Source: Selaginella tamariscina
Lineage: Eukaryota; Streptophyta; Lycopodiopsida; Selaginellales; Selaginellaceae
Direction: 5' to 3'
NCBI GenBank assembly: GCA_003024785.1
Contig: PUQB01000484.1
Span: 62,001-126,000, forward strand
Length of the DNA: 64,000 bases
Of the stretch, positions 1-35,740 are shown one piece after another. The notes beneath the pieces were generated by a model. That model saw only the letters and a program-made list of their open reading frames with translations. It searched no databases and was not told the origin of the DNA. A program made the translations under genes and the position numbers. The stretch's first letter is position 1. Every line of letters begins with the position of its first letter.

Positions 1-417
1 GTATATTTATATTCAAATGGTAAGGCATACCTTAGTTTGCTCTGGCAATTTGAAATTTATTATATTACTTTAATTTAATTTTAACTTTTTATGATAATCT
101 TTTTTTAAATGTAGCTCAAGCTTGAGACAAAAATCTAAGATTTAATTAAACTATATTCCTTAGATATAGTATATCGTTGATAAGTAGCTTATTTTAACGA
201 AAAAATATTATTAATATTATTTACGATTATAGTCATTGGAAGTTTTACTTGTAGCAAGCATTGCGTTAGACCCGATCATGCTGTGGGAGGGACTCTTATT
301 ATAGATTACCATCTGCTTTGGATTGTAACAGACACAACATATATATATATATATATTATATATTATATATATATATGTGTGTGTGTGTGTGTTTGGTGTG
401 TGTGTGTGTTGTGTGTG

Positions 418-449
<32 letters not shown>

Positions 450-2640
450 TGCGTTCATACATATGTATATGTAAAATAATTATGGTGTTAATAGATCAAA
501 CCACGAGAAACATTATAAACAGAATATTCCGCATACATATCTAGACAAAAGCCATATATAAAGCATATATGCAAAGCACATACACATAGAGATTGTAAGT
601 TCATGAGTGTACCAAAATATACAAGTTGTTAACATATATTTACTCATATGTAAGAACGTTCTTAATAATAATACAATAATAATACATAGAACTTCATAGA
701 TCAGTCAGGATTATACGCTTCATTTTGTGCGTGTGTATGTAGAGAAAAACCAACCTTTTCCACATTTGTCTAACTGCTGTGTGTAAGATTCTAGTTATAT
801 ATTATTGATGTAAACCGTTAGCTAAGATCTATTTAAAACAAAGCTCAGATATCTATATATATTCTTTTAAAATATTTAATTGACATGTATTTGATTTAAA
901 ATATATTCAGCATCAGAATATTTGTTAAAAAGTTATTCTCGGATCCAAAAGATTCAGTATATTCAAAATATATTCTAAATTGAACCTCATCAAACTTTTA
1001 ATATAAAGCCTTATTTTATTGACTTACAATAGTTATACATCTACACACACAATAATCAACCTAACTCAAACCTATAACTACAAGTAGAAGTACACAAGTT
1101 CAATGTGTTATGTACATATATTCTTAGAATATGTTTATCTCAAGGATTAAATTAAATATGTTAAGATATCTCCTTTTTAATATTATTGTTTTATACAAAA
1201 GCGGAAACTTTAGTTAGAAGGACATAAATCTTAAATTTTTAAAATAATAATAATAATAATCATACAATTTAATAATATAATAATAATAATTTAAGGTAGG
1301 GTACATACATCAGTTGGATCTTTCGTATGGTATGCAATCTGTCTCCAGCATTCAGGTGACGAATATAATTATGACGTCACCCTAGCAAAAATTAAATCAT
1401 TTAATTAAATATATATTTTTAAAATATATATTAAAATCAAAATAATATATCATTGATTCTTAAAAACTAACTTTGTAACTATTTTGCCATAGTGTTTTAT
1501 ATGTTGAGACACCATGGTAACCTTGAAAATGTATTAAATATAATTGTTATTATATGATATTTAAGAGTATATTTAAACCAATATCACCAAAAGTACATGA
1601 TATTTGTTTATTTCAAATTAAACCTTATTAAAACCTTGGGGATGTGTGCTTTGACAAGAAAAAGTATAGATAATTTAAGATTTACTAATTTAATAATTTA
1701 AATTTAAACTTACAATTTCAATTTAAAGGAGAAGGAAAAAATGTATCGTATTACATTATGTTATATATGTGTATTATATTACATAAACACATATCTTCAA
1801 ACATATTAAAAATTCCAATCTCTAAATTTAAAATAATTAAAATTCAGAAACTTACACTTAAATTCTATAAATTATAGAATAACATCATTAAATTATCTCA
1901 ATCTAAAGTGTTAATTATTGTATTTATTCACCAATAACATATTTAAACAGTAAAAACATGTTTCTTATTTTAAGAATTGTATTTGTATTTAAGTTGTAAA
2001 AAACCTTCATTTAATTTAAGAGATCAACCTGTCTTATTAATATTATTATTTAATTTTATATACATTTTAATGTTCTTAAAATTATAAGTGTCACTTATGT
2101 AAGAAGCACCGTTACTAACAGGGTTTTGCAGTTACTGCGTCTTAATCTTTATAAAAGTTTGTAAATTTTTAATAAATTTTAATTTGCTTCTAAAATCAAA
2201 TAATTTAATATGTGGTATGCAACATAATATAATAATGTAATATTTGAATTTCTAAAAAAAAATAATATTAATATGTAGTTCATAAATAAAAAGATGTATT
2301 ATTTTTTTATAAAGTGCGGGTTAAACCACACATCGACATCGTCGCTTAAGTGGAGTTTTTCATTTGCACATATTGTATATTTATATTTATATGAATTTAA
2401 TATTTCTTAAAGCATATTCCATATGAAATATATTATATATATTATATTTTTCAGCAGTCTATTCTTTTATTAAATGAATAAAAAGTTAATATCCTTCAAA
2501 TCTAAGCAGACATGTCATGATAACCGCATTAAATTTGAAGTTAAACCACTATCCGAATAAAACCAACCAACCACGAAGTGATGGGCCAGTAATGGCTACT
2601 TGGTCACCTGGTCTTTTTGGCATATACATTCTTAGTACGG
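1..2640. other. AT-rich intergenic region
   Basis: No gene is supported here. The stretch is AT-rich with many short A and T runs. The only open frames lie over a (TA)n/(GT)n microsatellite at about 339-455 and are products of the repeat. No transposon ends or RNA genes were recognised. Confidence 0.7.
339..455. repeat. Compound (TA)n(GT)n(GC/GT)n microsatellite
   Basis: A TA run passes into interrupted GT repeats and then GTGC repeats. It creates spurious frames on both strands rich in Cys/Val or Thr/His. Confidence 0.95.
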
Positions 2641-2699
2641 AATAAAACATTTTGTAAGAAAATCCGCGGTAAGTGCTACCACTGACTCCTACTTCTAGG

Positions 2700-2708
2700 T
2701 TAGGGTTT
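2700..2708 (-). promoter_or_regulatory. Telo-box-like motif upstream of the BEACH gene
   Basis: The plus strand reads TTAGGGTTT, the reverse complement of the plant telo-box AAACCCTAA. It lies about 20 bases before the first possible ATG of the BEACH gene. Telo-boxes are known near transcription starts of plant housekeeping genes; function here is inferred from position only. Confidence 0.35.
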
Positions 2709-2723
2709 ATAGCGAGGAGCTCG

Positions 2724-25027
<22,304 letters not shown>

Positions 25028-26538
25028 TACTCCGTCGCGAGGGCTCTTTGGGTAAAATACCATTTTTTAAAATTTTTTCCATATAGGAACGTGTAAGAGT
25101 ATATTCTTTTTGGGGGACGCGGATAAACTTTTGTAACTGCTGTTTATTATGCAAAATACAGGATTAATTAGATAAACACATAGCTATACTATTGCATTGA
25201 TCATAGTTATACATGTTTTTATGTGTATATTGAGTAAAGACCATATTGATTGATATATATTTAATTCGTATGTATGTATGTTTGTATGTATATATGTATA
25301 TTTATAATGTATGTATGTCTATGTATGTATGTTCTAGACAGAAGTGAGTTCCTGGAGCCTTTAGATGCCGATGCTGTTGCTCAATATCATTGGTTGCTCG
25401 GACCGATTCTTAAGTTAATAATTTCCGGTTATCCTAGCATTCTTTTCATTTAGTGTTTGTGTGTGTGTGTGTGTGTGCGCGTGTGTGTGTGTGTGTGTGT
25501 GTGTCGTTCAATGGAACAAGGACATAAATCAGGGAGTTGTTGTTAATAATGTGTTACTAACAGCTTTAAGAGCACATTTTTTAGTTTTTAACATGTTAAA
25601 ACCCCATAAAATTACTGTTTCTTAGAGAATCCTTAATAAGGTATACTTATTATTATTTATGTGATATTTCACCCAAAATATAAGTATATATAATAAATAT
25701 ATATTAACAATTATATTTCATATCCATACACACACCCTCACGCACACAACAACTGCGTATACGTAAAAACAGATTTTTATTTAACTATTTAAAATGTGAT
25801 TTGACCATGACCATGAATGTTACGAATAAGTGATTAATTCTTGTTATAAGATGTTACATTCTTGAGACTATGAAATTTCTTATATATATATATATATACC
25901 CTTCAAGTTATAGTGGTAAAATTAATTTTAAATTTTATGCACTTTAATAAAAAAAATAAAAATTACTAATTTTTTTTAATTAATATATACTTTAATGTTT
26001 TAATTCCAAGCAGAATCAATTAACCGTGTATATATTCATTTCATTTCATTCTAGTTTATTATAATTTTTATAGATCATATATATAATTTAATTTTGTTTC
26101 ATTTTAAATTCTAGTACAAGAAAAATGATGATAACAAAAATATGAAATTAATAAAATGAATATATTGAAATAGAAATTTATATTTAAAAACATTATATAA
26201 TATAAATATTAAAATAACTTTATATCAGTTTTAATTAAGTTTTAGTTATTTTCAATTTGTTTTGTTTATAATGGTGAATGTAATTTAAAGCTTTGAGGGT
26301 ATATATGTAAATATGAAAATTCCCTATAAAATAATTGAATGCTCACCGTTAGATATTATCTGGGTAAATCTCTGCCGTTAAAGAGACGTTTGTGAATTTA
26401 ATTGTTTACACACACACATTGTCAGGACCATTATAATTAATATTTATATGTTTAAATTCAGACTGTTTTATTTGAGCGTGCATTTTTATTCTTTACGTGA
26501 TTAGGGCTAAAGTTTAGGGGTTTAGGTCTTGATTGGCT
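25028..26538. other. Intergenic region downstream of BCHC
   Basis: Contains the BCHC 3' untranslated part, a (GT)n tract at about 25457-25503 and a long AT-rich stretch with many T and A runs. No gene recognised. Confidence 0.6.
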
Positions 26539-27576
26539 ATGGCGGAGGAGGATGATGTGGATGTGGCGGCATACGAAAGCAGAAGAGCATCAATGGTACA
26601 CTTTCCAAGGCGGTCCGAAGATGCATCACTTAAAATGAGTTCTGTGGACTCCAAAAACCAGTGTAACCAAGCTATGGCAGGTAATTATATATATATTAGA
26701 GTAATTTGTGAATTATAGAACAGAAATATGTGGATTAGATACTTTAAGTGATTGTATAATTCTATGCGATTAATTTTAGGAAAATTATCACGCTATTATA
26801 CGTAACTGTATGCATTGTATTTGTGACATACAGAGAATCCTCTGTATGTGTATCAGCATCTCAATAATTTATATAATTAATTGAAAATAATGCTTGTATA
26901 TATACATATTCATATTGAGATGCTCATACGGTTTCACACACACACATGTGTTGTGTGTGTATGTTAATAATGTCTTCTATATTATTCACCTGTACTAAGT
27001 GCAAAGTGCAATCACTTTTACATATATATATAATACTTTATATATTTCATGACATCACACTACATACAGCTAAGGTTATCATACATCCTAGGATTCATGT
27101 GTATGTCCATTAGACAGCTTTGTTATACTACATATTATTACCTTAGTTCAATTATTCTTCCATCTAACACACACACATACGCAGGCAGTCATTACTTTGC
27201 ATTATGGGAAACGGTACTTAGTATACATAAATATGTATGCATGTGAATATTGTTCTTTGTGCATATCCTAGGATTCATATGTATATGTTCATTACATAAC
27301 ATGTTATACTACATATCATTACTGTAGTTCATTATTATGGATTTCTCCATCCGAAACACACACACACACACGCCTTTTTCTCATTAGTTTGCAATGAACA
27401 TATTATTAACATATATAAGTAATAAATTCCTCTCTCCTCTCTCTCACACACACACACCATACACGATTAATTTAATTAATATTGTATATGCACAGGTTTA
27501 TCTGCTTGGTGGTGTGATGATAGCTAGATGGGCTTGGGCCCGCTGGAAAGAGCGCACATCGAGAGGCCAAGCTTAG
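26539..27576 (+). CDS. Small unrecognised protein, two exons
   Basis: Exon 1 (26539-26680) opens with ATG and a very acidic start (MAEEDDVDVAAYESRRAS), rich in Ser and basic residues after that, and ends at a clear GTAATT donor. Exon 2 (27496-27576) follows a polypyrimidine/CACAG acceptor. In one frame it encodes a hydrophobic, tryptophan-rich end (YLLGGVMIARWAWARWK) that could be a membrane anchor. The splice phases do not match that frame by one base, so either a base is missing or another small exon lies between. The upstream leader has TTTAGGGGTTTAGG, typical of plant 5' leaders. I do not recognise the family. Confidence 0.4.
27082..27374. repeat. Tandem duplication of about 180 bp in the small gene's intron
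   Basis: Two copies start ATCCTAGGATTCAT (27082 and about 27264) and run in parallel through a TTATACTACATAT segment to a (CA)n tract. The copies differ at many positions, so the duplication is not recent. Confidence 0.7.
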
Positions 27577-28308
27577 GTATTTCATATATGTTAAACCTTT
27601 AAATTTTAATTTTAATTTTAAATTTTAAAACTTTTATAGGGACAAGAAGGCTTAGGTAATCATTTAGACTTTAATAATTTAATTATTTAGTATACACTTT
27701 AGGAGACACAGTACAACACGGTAGATTCCGTGATGATACGGTATCCTCACGCAGGGACAACTGCTATTATATTTAATTATTAATAGTATAGGCTTTTTTT
27801 TTCTCTTTTAATATGTGAGTTCAGTCATTTCATCAAAATTAATCATTTTTCTTTTTTGTTGTTTGTGAAACCAACTGTATTTTGTATCCAGTTTTTTGTA
27901 AAGGACATGCACTTTTGAATTATGGCTGTCAATGAGTACTTCATTTTCTTATTCTTTTTTAATTTATATATATAAAAATAAACGCGAACATTAAGTACAT
28001 TGGATATTATACTTTATGGCATGTATTTTAATCATGATGGATATCATTATAACCTTTAATTAAAACGTATATGTAATTAAATAATTTTTACTTAACGATA
28101 TAATATTTTGTTGTTGTCAAACATGTGTGCGTGAACATCCTGTGTGTGCGTGATATACCTTAGTATATACTGTGTGTTAAACATTAAAACTAAGGTATAT
28201 TCTTGAGATACGTTAGAATATACTAAAAGATACAACATATATAAATGGCAATACATACTTTTCGGATTAGATATTCTTAGTATATCTAGTCTTCATGCAA
28301 AACTTTCT
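27577..28308. other. Intergenic region between the small gene and AHP
   Basis: AT-rich. It contains a 10-bp inverted repeat, ATATACCTTA at about 28152 and TAAGGTATAT at about 28191. No gene recognised. It would hold both 3' ends, since the flanking genes converge. Confidence 0.5.
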
Positions 28309-29561
28309 CTATTCAAATAGACTCCACTGTAGGACTGTCCCACCCGCCGCAAGTATCTTCTCTTCCATCTATATATTAATATATACACCTTAATTTTAAA
28401 TTATCAAACTTAAATATATATTAACACACACACACACACACACCTGCAACAGTGCCTGGAGCCTTTCTTAACGAGATAAAACTCGCGCTTGACTTGCTGT
28501 AAACAATGCCAGCACCTAAAACACAACATGTGATTAACATAATCCCAATTTAATTTAACTTAAGCAAACAATTTTTACCCGTCTCTGTTCTGTTCTTCAC
28601 AGCAAGCCCGGAAATGAATACAAAGTGTCTTCACTCGGCACCCCAATACTGTATAATACGACAATGCGTGTATATAGCAATGTAGGTACATACGCACATA
28701 TATATAATAATGTATGTACCTAGCACTGCTGCCTTTGAACTGGTGAACGTAAGCATCGACCTGCTTGAAATTCATGGGATTCTGCTCACTGCAAAAGAGA
28801 AGAAATACACGATGTGTGATGTGTATGTATGTACACACGTGACATATACATATGTTAAATGTGTGTGTGTGTGTGTGTAAGCGAGCCGTACAAGCACTTT
28901 GACAAATCGGTGAGAAGCCTGTCCGAATCCTCGAAGAACAATGCCACGACTTCCGCTACAAAGTCAGGATTGCTGGGATCCTGCAGCTGCTGCAGCTGCG
29001 TGAACTGATCGTCCAGGAGCTTCTGCAAACACCACAAGACGTTACATACTCCGTGAAACGCTAAAATCTGCAAGAATCCGTGTTTTGGCTCTAATCCGCA
29101 GAGAATGAATAAGCCTTGACGAACATTATATTCGGCAGGATTATAGATAGATAATGCATGCTTTTAGAGACGAGATAGACAGAAAAATGCGAAATTTACA
29201 TCAGAGAAACACTAAAATCGCAGAATTTCCTGGATTATATACAGAAAAGTGCAGGATTTCACGCGGAAACATCAAAGAAACGCTATATAGACCGAAAAAT
29301 GCAAGATTTCATGCGGAAATCGATGACGAACATAAAAGAAACGCAGGATTCATGAATTACATACAGAAAACTGCAAGATTTCATGCGGGAATTCATAAGA
29401 TTTCACGGATACAGACAGTTAAATGCAAGATTTCTCGAACAGTTAGAATCCGGGAGAATCCGCAAGAAAATGCAGGAAGAGGAGAAGAACACGAAGAGTA
29501 CCTCCTGGAAAGACGCTTGCATAAGCTCTACGTATTGACGCTGCAGCATTCCAACATCCAT
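28309..29561 (-). CDS. AHP: Histidine-containing phosphotransfer protein (AHP type)
   Basis: Relays phosphate from hybrid histidine kinases such as cytokinin receptors to response regulators in the nucleus. Six exons, in coding order: 29502-29561, 28892-29022, 28720-28788, 28579-28648, 28444-28515 and 28309-28368. They total 462 nt or about 153 aa, the usual AHP length. The start reads MDVGMLQRQYVELMQASFQE. Conserved pieces are LDDQFTQLQQLQDPSNPDFV, VVALFFEDSDRLL and the HPt phospho-site VDAYVHQFKGSSA with its histidine. Then come CCEEQNRDG, CLQQVKREFYLVKK and an end related to the family's EQQIVAAGG (MEEKILAAGG). Frame slips of one or two bases occur near 28467 and 28637, at short G or C runs, while the protein sequence either side stays conserved. 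The phospho-site makes it a true AHP rather than a pseudo-HPt. Confidence 0.93.
29023..29501 (-). repeat. AHP: Degenerate repeats in the first AHP intron
   Basis: From about 29175 to 29440 the plus strand repeats a loose 55-65 bp unit built on AAAATGCAAGATTTCA-like cores separated by GAAAC and ATACAGA. At least five imperfect units are visible. Composition differs from the other, AT-microsatellite-rich introns. Confidence 0.6.
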
Positions 29562-31173
29562 GACGATCTCGCAAGAAATCGCTCAATCCGCTCTTAAACC
29601 TGATCGATCCACAAGCGCGCGCGCCTCAGGAACTTACAGCATTCACAGAACACGATCAATACCCTAGCGCCATAGCCGAAGAACACCGAGAATTTACCAG
29701 GTAAAAATATAGACACAGAAAAAAGACTAGTGAAAAGTGAAACTACAGGGTAAATATATAAAGAGAATCACGACCGTATTTGAAATCGTATACACAATCA
29801 AAACCGTTCATTCTATCGACTAAGATTCGTCCACGTACACGTATGGATGTAACCGCTCTGGACCGTCTGATACCACAGAAATAAATGGCAGCCATTGATG
29901 TAAACATCTAACGACATCCCTTACACGTGTCAGAATCTAGATCAGCTACCCGGAATTCAACGGACACGCGCGAGGTGAAGCGTGCGCCGTCGATGATTAG
30001 GATCGAACGGGTAGCATTCTCCCGACTGGATTTTTATACCGTTAAATCCCGATCATGATGACATCACCGGTTGCCACTTATCGGGATTCCCGTCATATCT
30101 AATCTGGCGGCCGTCAGATTCCGGCGAATCTCCATGATACCGGCGCTGCCAAAAATCCGGCACAGGTATGATTACACTGTCGCGTGATCAGTGACAGTAA
30201 ACAATAACCGCACATCCCGTCACCCATTCCAGATCGAAAAGAACGTGAACCGTCCAGTTAGATTCGGGAATGATTCGAGAGAATATGCAATGAATGCAAC
30301 TACAACATTTATATAAGCTCACGCTTTTGTGATCTTGGAATAATTACATATATTTTCCACTCTTTTTCACAGGATCGTCTCTTGGTGGGTGAGTTGTTTA
30401 AATGAGATCAATCAAAACCATATCTTATGTAATCAATATTAGATGTTTATAACGTAGTAAATTAATATATATAACGTTTCGAACGTGATAAGTTTATTAT
30501 TTATTATTTTAAATATTATGTATGCTTCGAAGTCCTAAGAGACGTTAATAAGAATGTTGTGTATCCAATATCGGTTGATGTTGTTTATGCGAATATGCTT
30601 TAGAATATTCATGTTATGTTTAATTAAAATATTATGCATTTTCTAAATTAAATTTTATGTCGAACCTGATTTTGTAGATCTGATTCTCTTTAAATGTCTG
30701 CTCATTTCAACAATTTTATTGGAACACTTGTGTGCGTATGTGTGTGTGTGTGTGTGTGTTGTGTGTGTGTTGTGTGTAAAGTTAAACTCATAGTGTTTTA
30801 AAGAGTTTTTTGTACTATTATGAATATAATATAAACATGCGTATGCATATATATTAAATTAAAACTATATATATTAAATATTTTTAATTACATCTTCATA
30901 TTTAGATTCCAATACATGAAATCTATAAGTTGGAATAACGCCGTGGTACTTTCATTAATATATATCATTATAACGCACAATTCCTCATTAAACTTTCATT
31001 AATATATACTTATTACATTTTTTTTTTCATTTATCTTCCGTAGAAAATTAAATTTAATATAAATGGCAAGAAACATAGCATCTGAATTAAATCAATTGTT
31101 TAATTTTACATTTATATATTATCACATTTGTTAGAATCCATTGTCAGACTATTATATATGGGTGTATTATCGG

Positions 31174-31210
<37 letters not shown>

Positions 31211-31234
31211 AACACTTGTAATATCTAAAATAAA
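29562..31234. other. Intergenic region between AHP and the MFP gene
   Basis: 29.6-30.3 kb is less AT-rich than the surroundings and should contain the AHP leader and promoter (AHP reads leftward). 30.3-31.2 kb is AT-rich with (GT)n tracts at about 30738-30777 and 31169-31212. No coding sequence was recognised. Note GACCGTC/ACCGTCC motifs at about 29862 and 30252. Confidence 0.55.
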
Positions 31235-31629
31235 TTACAATCGTGACTTTCCAGTCATCACAGGATCACTCTGCATTAAGCAAGAAAAGGTTAAATATTA
31301 TATAGTGTTTCTATTCAGAATAATATCATTTTATATATGCATAATACTCGTATCTTATATATATATATATATAATATATATATATATGAATGATGTTTAA
31401 TAAAATTCTCACCAGTTTGCCACCCTGAGAGCCCGTGTAACCAGGAACGATGATGGCTTGAAGAACTTCCCATACGATTCAGACCACTGCTGCAGCTTCG
31501 AAGCTACATACTTTGGCCCAATTGTGTCCGCCCAAAACACAATTCCTCCCCTGTAGATAAACCCCAAATAAGAACTCGTATGTGTGTACGCAGTACATAT
31601 GTTTGTACGTTATGTGTGTAGCTGTATGT

Positions 31630-31690
<61 letters not shown>

Positions 31691-34600
31691 CACACACACA
31701 CACACACACATATGCATACGCACAGTCCGCGTGCGTGCATGAGTGGACTTACTTGTACGGAGGAAAACCCATTCCAAGAACTGTAGCAATATCCAAATCG
31801 GAAGCTTTCACAACAACACCCTCTTCCAACACACGAGAGGCCTCATTCACGACTGGAAAGAGTATCATCTCCACAATCTCTTTGTCCGTAATATTAATTG
31901 GCTGTTAATGTAGTTAAATTAGTAAGTAATCCAATATTTAATGTTTATATATAGCTTTTATATATAATAACAACTAACCTTGCCAGCCGGCATTATGTTA
32001 GTCATTTGCCTAGATTTCTCCACGTAGCCTTGCAACTCAGGAGCAGGACGAGGCTTACGCTTATCATCGTATAAATAAAAACCCTTTGCGGTTGCTCTCA
32101 CCTGTCAAACACAATCAAATATAATATATACATGTATGTATGTGTGCATATACATATATATACACCATGTGTATACGTATATGCATGTATGCGACTACTT
32201 ACCAAGACGCTTATCTCCAAACATAAGTGGGAAGATCTGAGAAACGTACACACGATCCGGAAAAGAATTGAGATATTGCTGTCCAACAGCAACTGCTACA
32301 CCAAACCCAACAAAATCTGCTAGCCTGCATAACACAGTAAACAAATAAATAACCTGTCTACATACGCTGTACATTTAAGTGAGATGCAGATCGACATTGT
32401 TGAGTAGGAGTTCTGCATGGTACTATAACATATACAAATGTATATTGTTGAGTAGTAGTTCTGCATGTGTACTATAACATATATATTGACATATATTGAA
32501 GACTTTTCATAGATAAACATACGTGTCTGTGTGTGTGTGAGCTATGAATGTATATATATTATATGCGTACCTGAAAGGACCCATAGGCATTCCAAAGTTG
32601 GTTATAGCACGATCAATGCGATAAGGATCTACACCCAAGTCTAATAACATGGTGGCTGCCTGTGTGTACGGAAAGAAGACCCGGTTCACAGCAAACCCCG
32701 TACAGTTTCCCACCACCACAGGAACCTTCTTTATAGTTTGCCCAGTGTCATCAAGTCAAGGATCGCTTGTCGCGACGTTGTTCTGTGCGTACTATCTCCA
32801 GCAATGGCATCACATGCGCAGGGCTGCAAATACAATATAAATATAAAACCATACAAGATATACTAACTGTACAACATAAAAACAAACACACATGCACCTG
32901 TAATCCATTCATATATATTAAATATAATTTAATAACATTTGCGTACTTTGAGCTTACTTACATTTACAAATATCTATTGTATCATACTCAATACCACTTT
33001 TAACTCTGTGATTGATACTATGTACTCATATACTATAGTTTACCTGAAGAAGTGTGCACCAATGATCCTGTCTGCGGAACGAGTCTTGGCACCAACCACG
33101 TTTAAGTCAATTGTTGACGTGTTAGAAGCCAAAACACAGCTTGGTGAACAGAATTTCTCGAGGTCTGCGAAGATCTGCTGCTTGAGACCCACGTTCTCTA
33201 CGACAGCCTGCATAATAAACATTAAACTAAACACTGTATACTACTATAGTATATACTACATGATATAGAGTTACATACACTATTACAAACAATAGAAAAA
33301 TACATACCTCAATCACTACATCCACGCTCCCAAACTGGTTGTAATCCAGCACACCGTCCACCAAAGACAAAGCCTTTTCAAACTTCTCCTTAGTCATTTT
33401 CCCCTTCTTCACACGGCTCTGCAAGTTTGCTGCAACACAGACATATATACAATCATAACATAAAATATGCGCAAACACATACAGGTGTTTGTGTGGGCAT
33501 ATATATTTACCTTTGATTCGGTTGAGACCCTGCTCAAGAAACTCTGCATTGACCTCCTTTAGAAGCACTTTAATGTTACTCAGTATGAAGCAGTAGCAAT
33601 CCCAGAGCCCATAAAACCTCCACCAATAACCGCAACCTTCTTGACTGCCTTCGGTTTTAATCCCACATCCGTCACCCCGGCACCTGTAAAACCGTGTGTG
33701 TGTGTATTTGTGCGTGTGTGTGAGAGAGAGAGGGGAGGAGGAGACATAGAGAGAGCATACTTTATGTCTACATTACATGTGTGTGCACTATAGTTGGTCA
33801 TCACTAAACATATAAATACCAAGAAACAAACATAGAACAATATAGCTTTCATTTACCTTTGACGTCAACCTCTGTGCAAAGAAGATATGTGTCAAAGATC
33901 GAGAGGCATCCGAGAACAAAGCTTTTGAAAACGCTTCCCCTTCCTAAAATCATCCAAATAGCATTCATTAACAAAACCATACATATACATGTATATATCA
34001 GACATATTTGTGTGTGATATAATGATATACGTACCTTGAGCAGACCAGCGTATCCACCCTTAGCCACGCCTTCTTCAATAGCATCTAGACACACATGGGA
34101 TGTGTAAACATGGGAGCAGTCTTCATAGCTTGAGCTCTTGCAAACTTGAGAATCTCACGAGCTTCACCAAGTGACTCCAGCTTATCAGTCTTATGGAGTG
34201 TAATCACCCATGGTTTACGCCCTTCAGCAATATCAATAGCCAGCTTCCGTGCTGTGTTAAGCAAAACCTCAGCTGCACAAGCTCGTCTACTAGTCCGAGT
34301 TCTTTCCCTTCCTCAGACGAGATAGGCTTAGATAACTGTAATAAGTAAATCCATTAGATAAAAATACTATAGTTAAGTACATACCAACATCATTTCAATA
34401 GCTTTTGTCAAGCCAACAAGACGAGGAAGCCGCTGGGTACCTATTACAAGACATAATATGTAAGTTTATACATATAATGACTAGGAGGGGAGTGCTTACC
34501 GCCAAAACCAGGGATTATCCCGAGTTGAAGTTCTGGTAAGCCAAGTTGGGCCTTCGGAGCAGCGATTCTCGCATGACAACACTGAAAAATCGAGAGTTTT

Positions 34601-35268
34601 AGTATCGCTGCGCATGTACATACGCATGTGTGTATATGCATAAGTGCATATTGCTTATACCATAGCAAGTTCAAGTCCACCACCCAAAGCTAGTCCTTCG
34701 ATTGCTGCCACTGCCGGCTTTGGTGACTCTATACACACAACCATGTAAAAGAATAATTACACAAAACAAACAAGCAATGTATATTACACTCCACACAATA
34801 TTATATAAGAATAGGTTTCTTATCAGCTTTGCACCTTCAATAATCTTAGTCATAAGCTCGATGGAAATGCGTCCCAAATCCGAGATGTCCCCTGTATAGA
34901 TCATGTTACTGTGATACATATTGTACACATCAAGTGCATATATATATATATAGAGAGAGAGAGAGAGTCCATAGCATATATTTTAAGTACATATATATAC
35001 CATTAATATTTTACTTACCGACACGTTGAATTTCCTGAATCGTAGAAATATCAAAGCCACCAGAGAATTTGCCACCATCGCCTAAATTAAACAGTGAAAA
35101 TTCAAAACACGTACACGCACGCAAGAGAGTGTTACCAGTAACCACAATGGCTTTGACGTCATTCCTAGATGCCGCTTGCTCAAATTTCTCTTTTAACCCC
35201 CATAACACTACACAGGTTTACAGCTGTTAGATAGAAAGTAGACTCACGAGATACATATTTCTAAACTT

Positions 35269-35302
<34 letters not shown>

Positions 35303-35541
35303 AGAGAGAGAGAGATGGATGGATAGATATATATACACATACACACACACACACACATACATATACATACATACACGACCAAAGATTACAAGCATACGTG
35401 TATATACAGTGTGTATATGTATATATGAAAAACTGATAAACATATACCTGGAAGAGCTAGTGCATTAACAGGGGGATTCTTCAATGTGATCACTGCGACT
35501 TTGTCGGATCCAACATCTATAGTCACTTCCGGCTTTGCCAT
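31235..35541 (-). CDS. AIM1/MFP2-like: Peroxisomal multifunctional protein: enoyl-CoA hydratase / 3-hydroxyacyl-CoA dehydrogenase
   Basis: Performs the second and third steps of peroxisomal fatty-acid beta-oxidation. Eighteen exons, in coding order: 35448-35541, 35136-35207, 35019-35081, 34835-34891, 34661-34728, 34500-34581, 34385-34440, 34035-34335, 33857-33943, 33511-33683, 33308-33429, 33044-33207, 32571-32823, 32203-32324, 31979-32101, 31753-31901, 31413-31550 and 31235-31270. They total 2,160 nt or about 720 aa, the AIM1 length. Hydratase half: AIEGLALGGGLELAM, QLGLPELQLGIIPGFGGTQR. Dehydrogenase half: KKVAVIGGGFMGSG (NAD-binding), LASNTSTIDLN, GAHFF then PAHVMPLLEIVR, VVVGNCTGFAVNR. 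The C-terminal half is closest to AIM1 (VEKSRQMTNIMPAGK, FPPYRGGIVFWADTIGPKY). The last exon adds MTGKSRL, and SRL is a peroxisomal PTS1 signal. One-base slips occur near 34276, 33590, 32777 and 32737. Confidence 0.95.
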
Positions 35542-35544
35542 TCT

Positions 35545-35740
35545 AACAAATCACAGAAAAAGGAAATAAAATACAGATTAAAAAATTGGAAAAAAATTAC
35601 AAATTATGTTGAAAAATCACAGAATTATATGGAAAAATAGCAAATTCCAGCTTGTAATATGCAAATCATACACAAATTTTAATGATTACAGCAAGAAATC
35701 AGATAACCTACCTGTGATCGCGCAGGAAATGTAGCGTGCC
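35545..35740 (-). other. 5' leader intron of the MFP gene
   Basis: Reading leftward, ACAG|GTAGGT at about 35711 looks like a donor in the untranslated leader. An acceptor (GTTAG) sits directly before the ATG at 35541. The intron contains loose repeats of AAAATCACA-like words. Confidence 0.45.

Noticed and set aside
28152-28200. Short inverted repeat as a rho-independent-type terminator or MITE
   Set aside because: Arms of 10 bp in AT-rich DNA are expected by chance. No target duplication was seen, and bacterial-type terminators do not apply.
29154-29597. 147-codon plus-strand frame over the AHP first intron
   Set aside because: It spans the degenerate intron repeat and runs antisense through AHP exon 1; no family resemblance.
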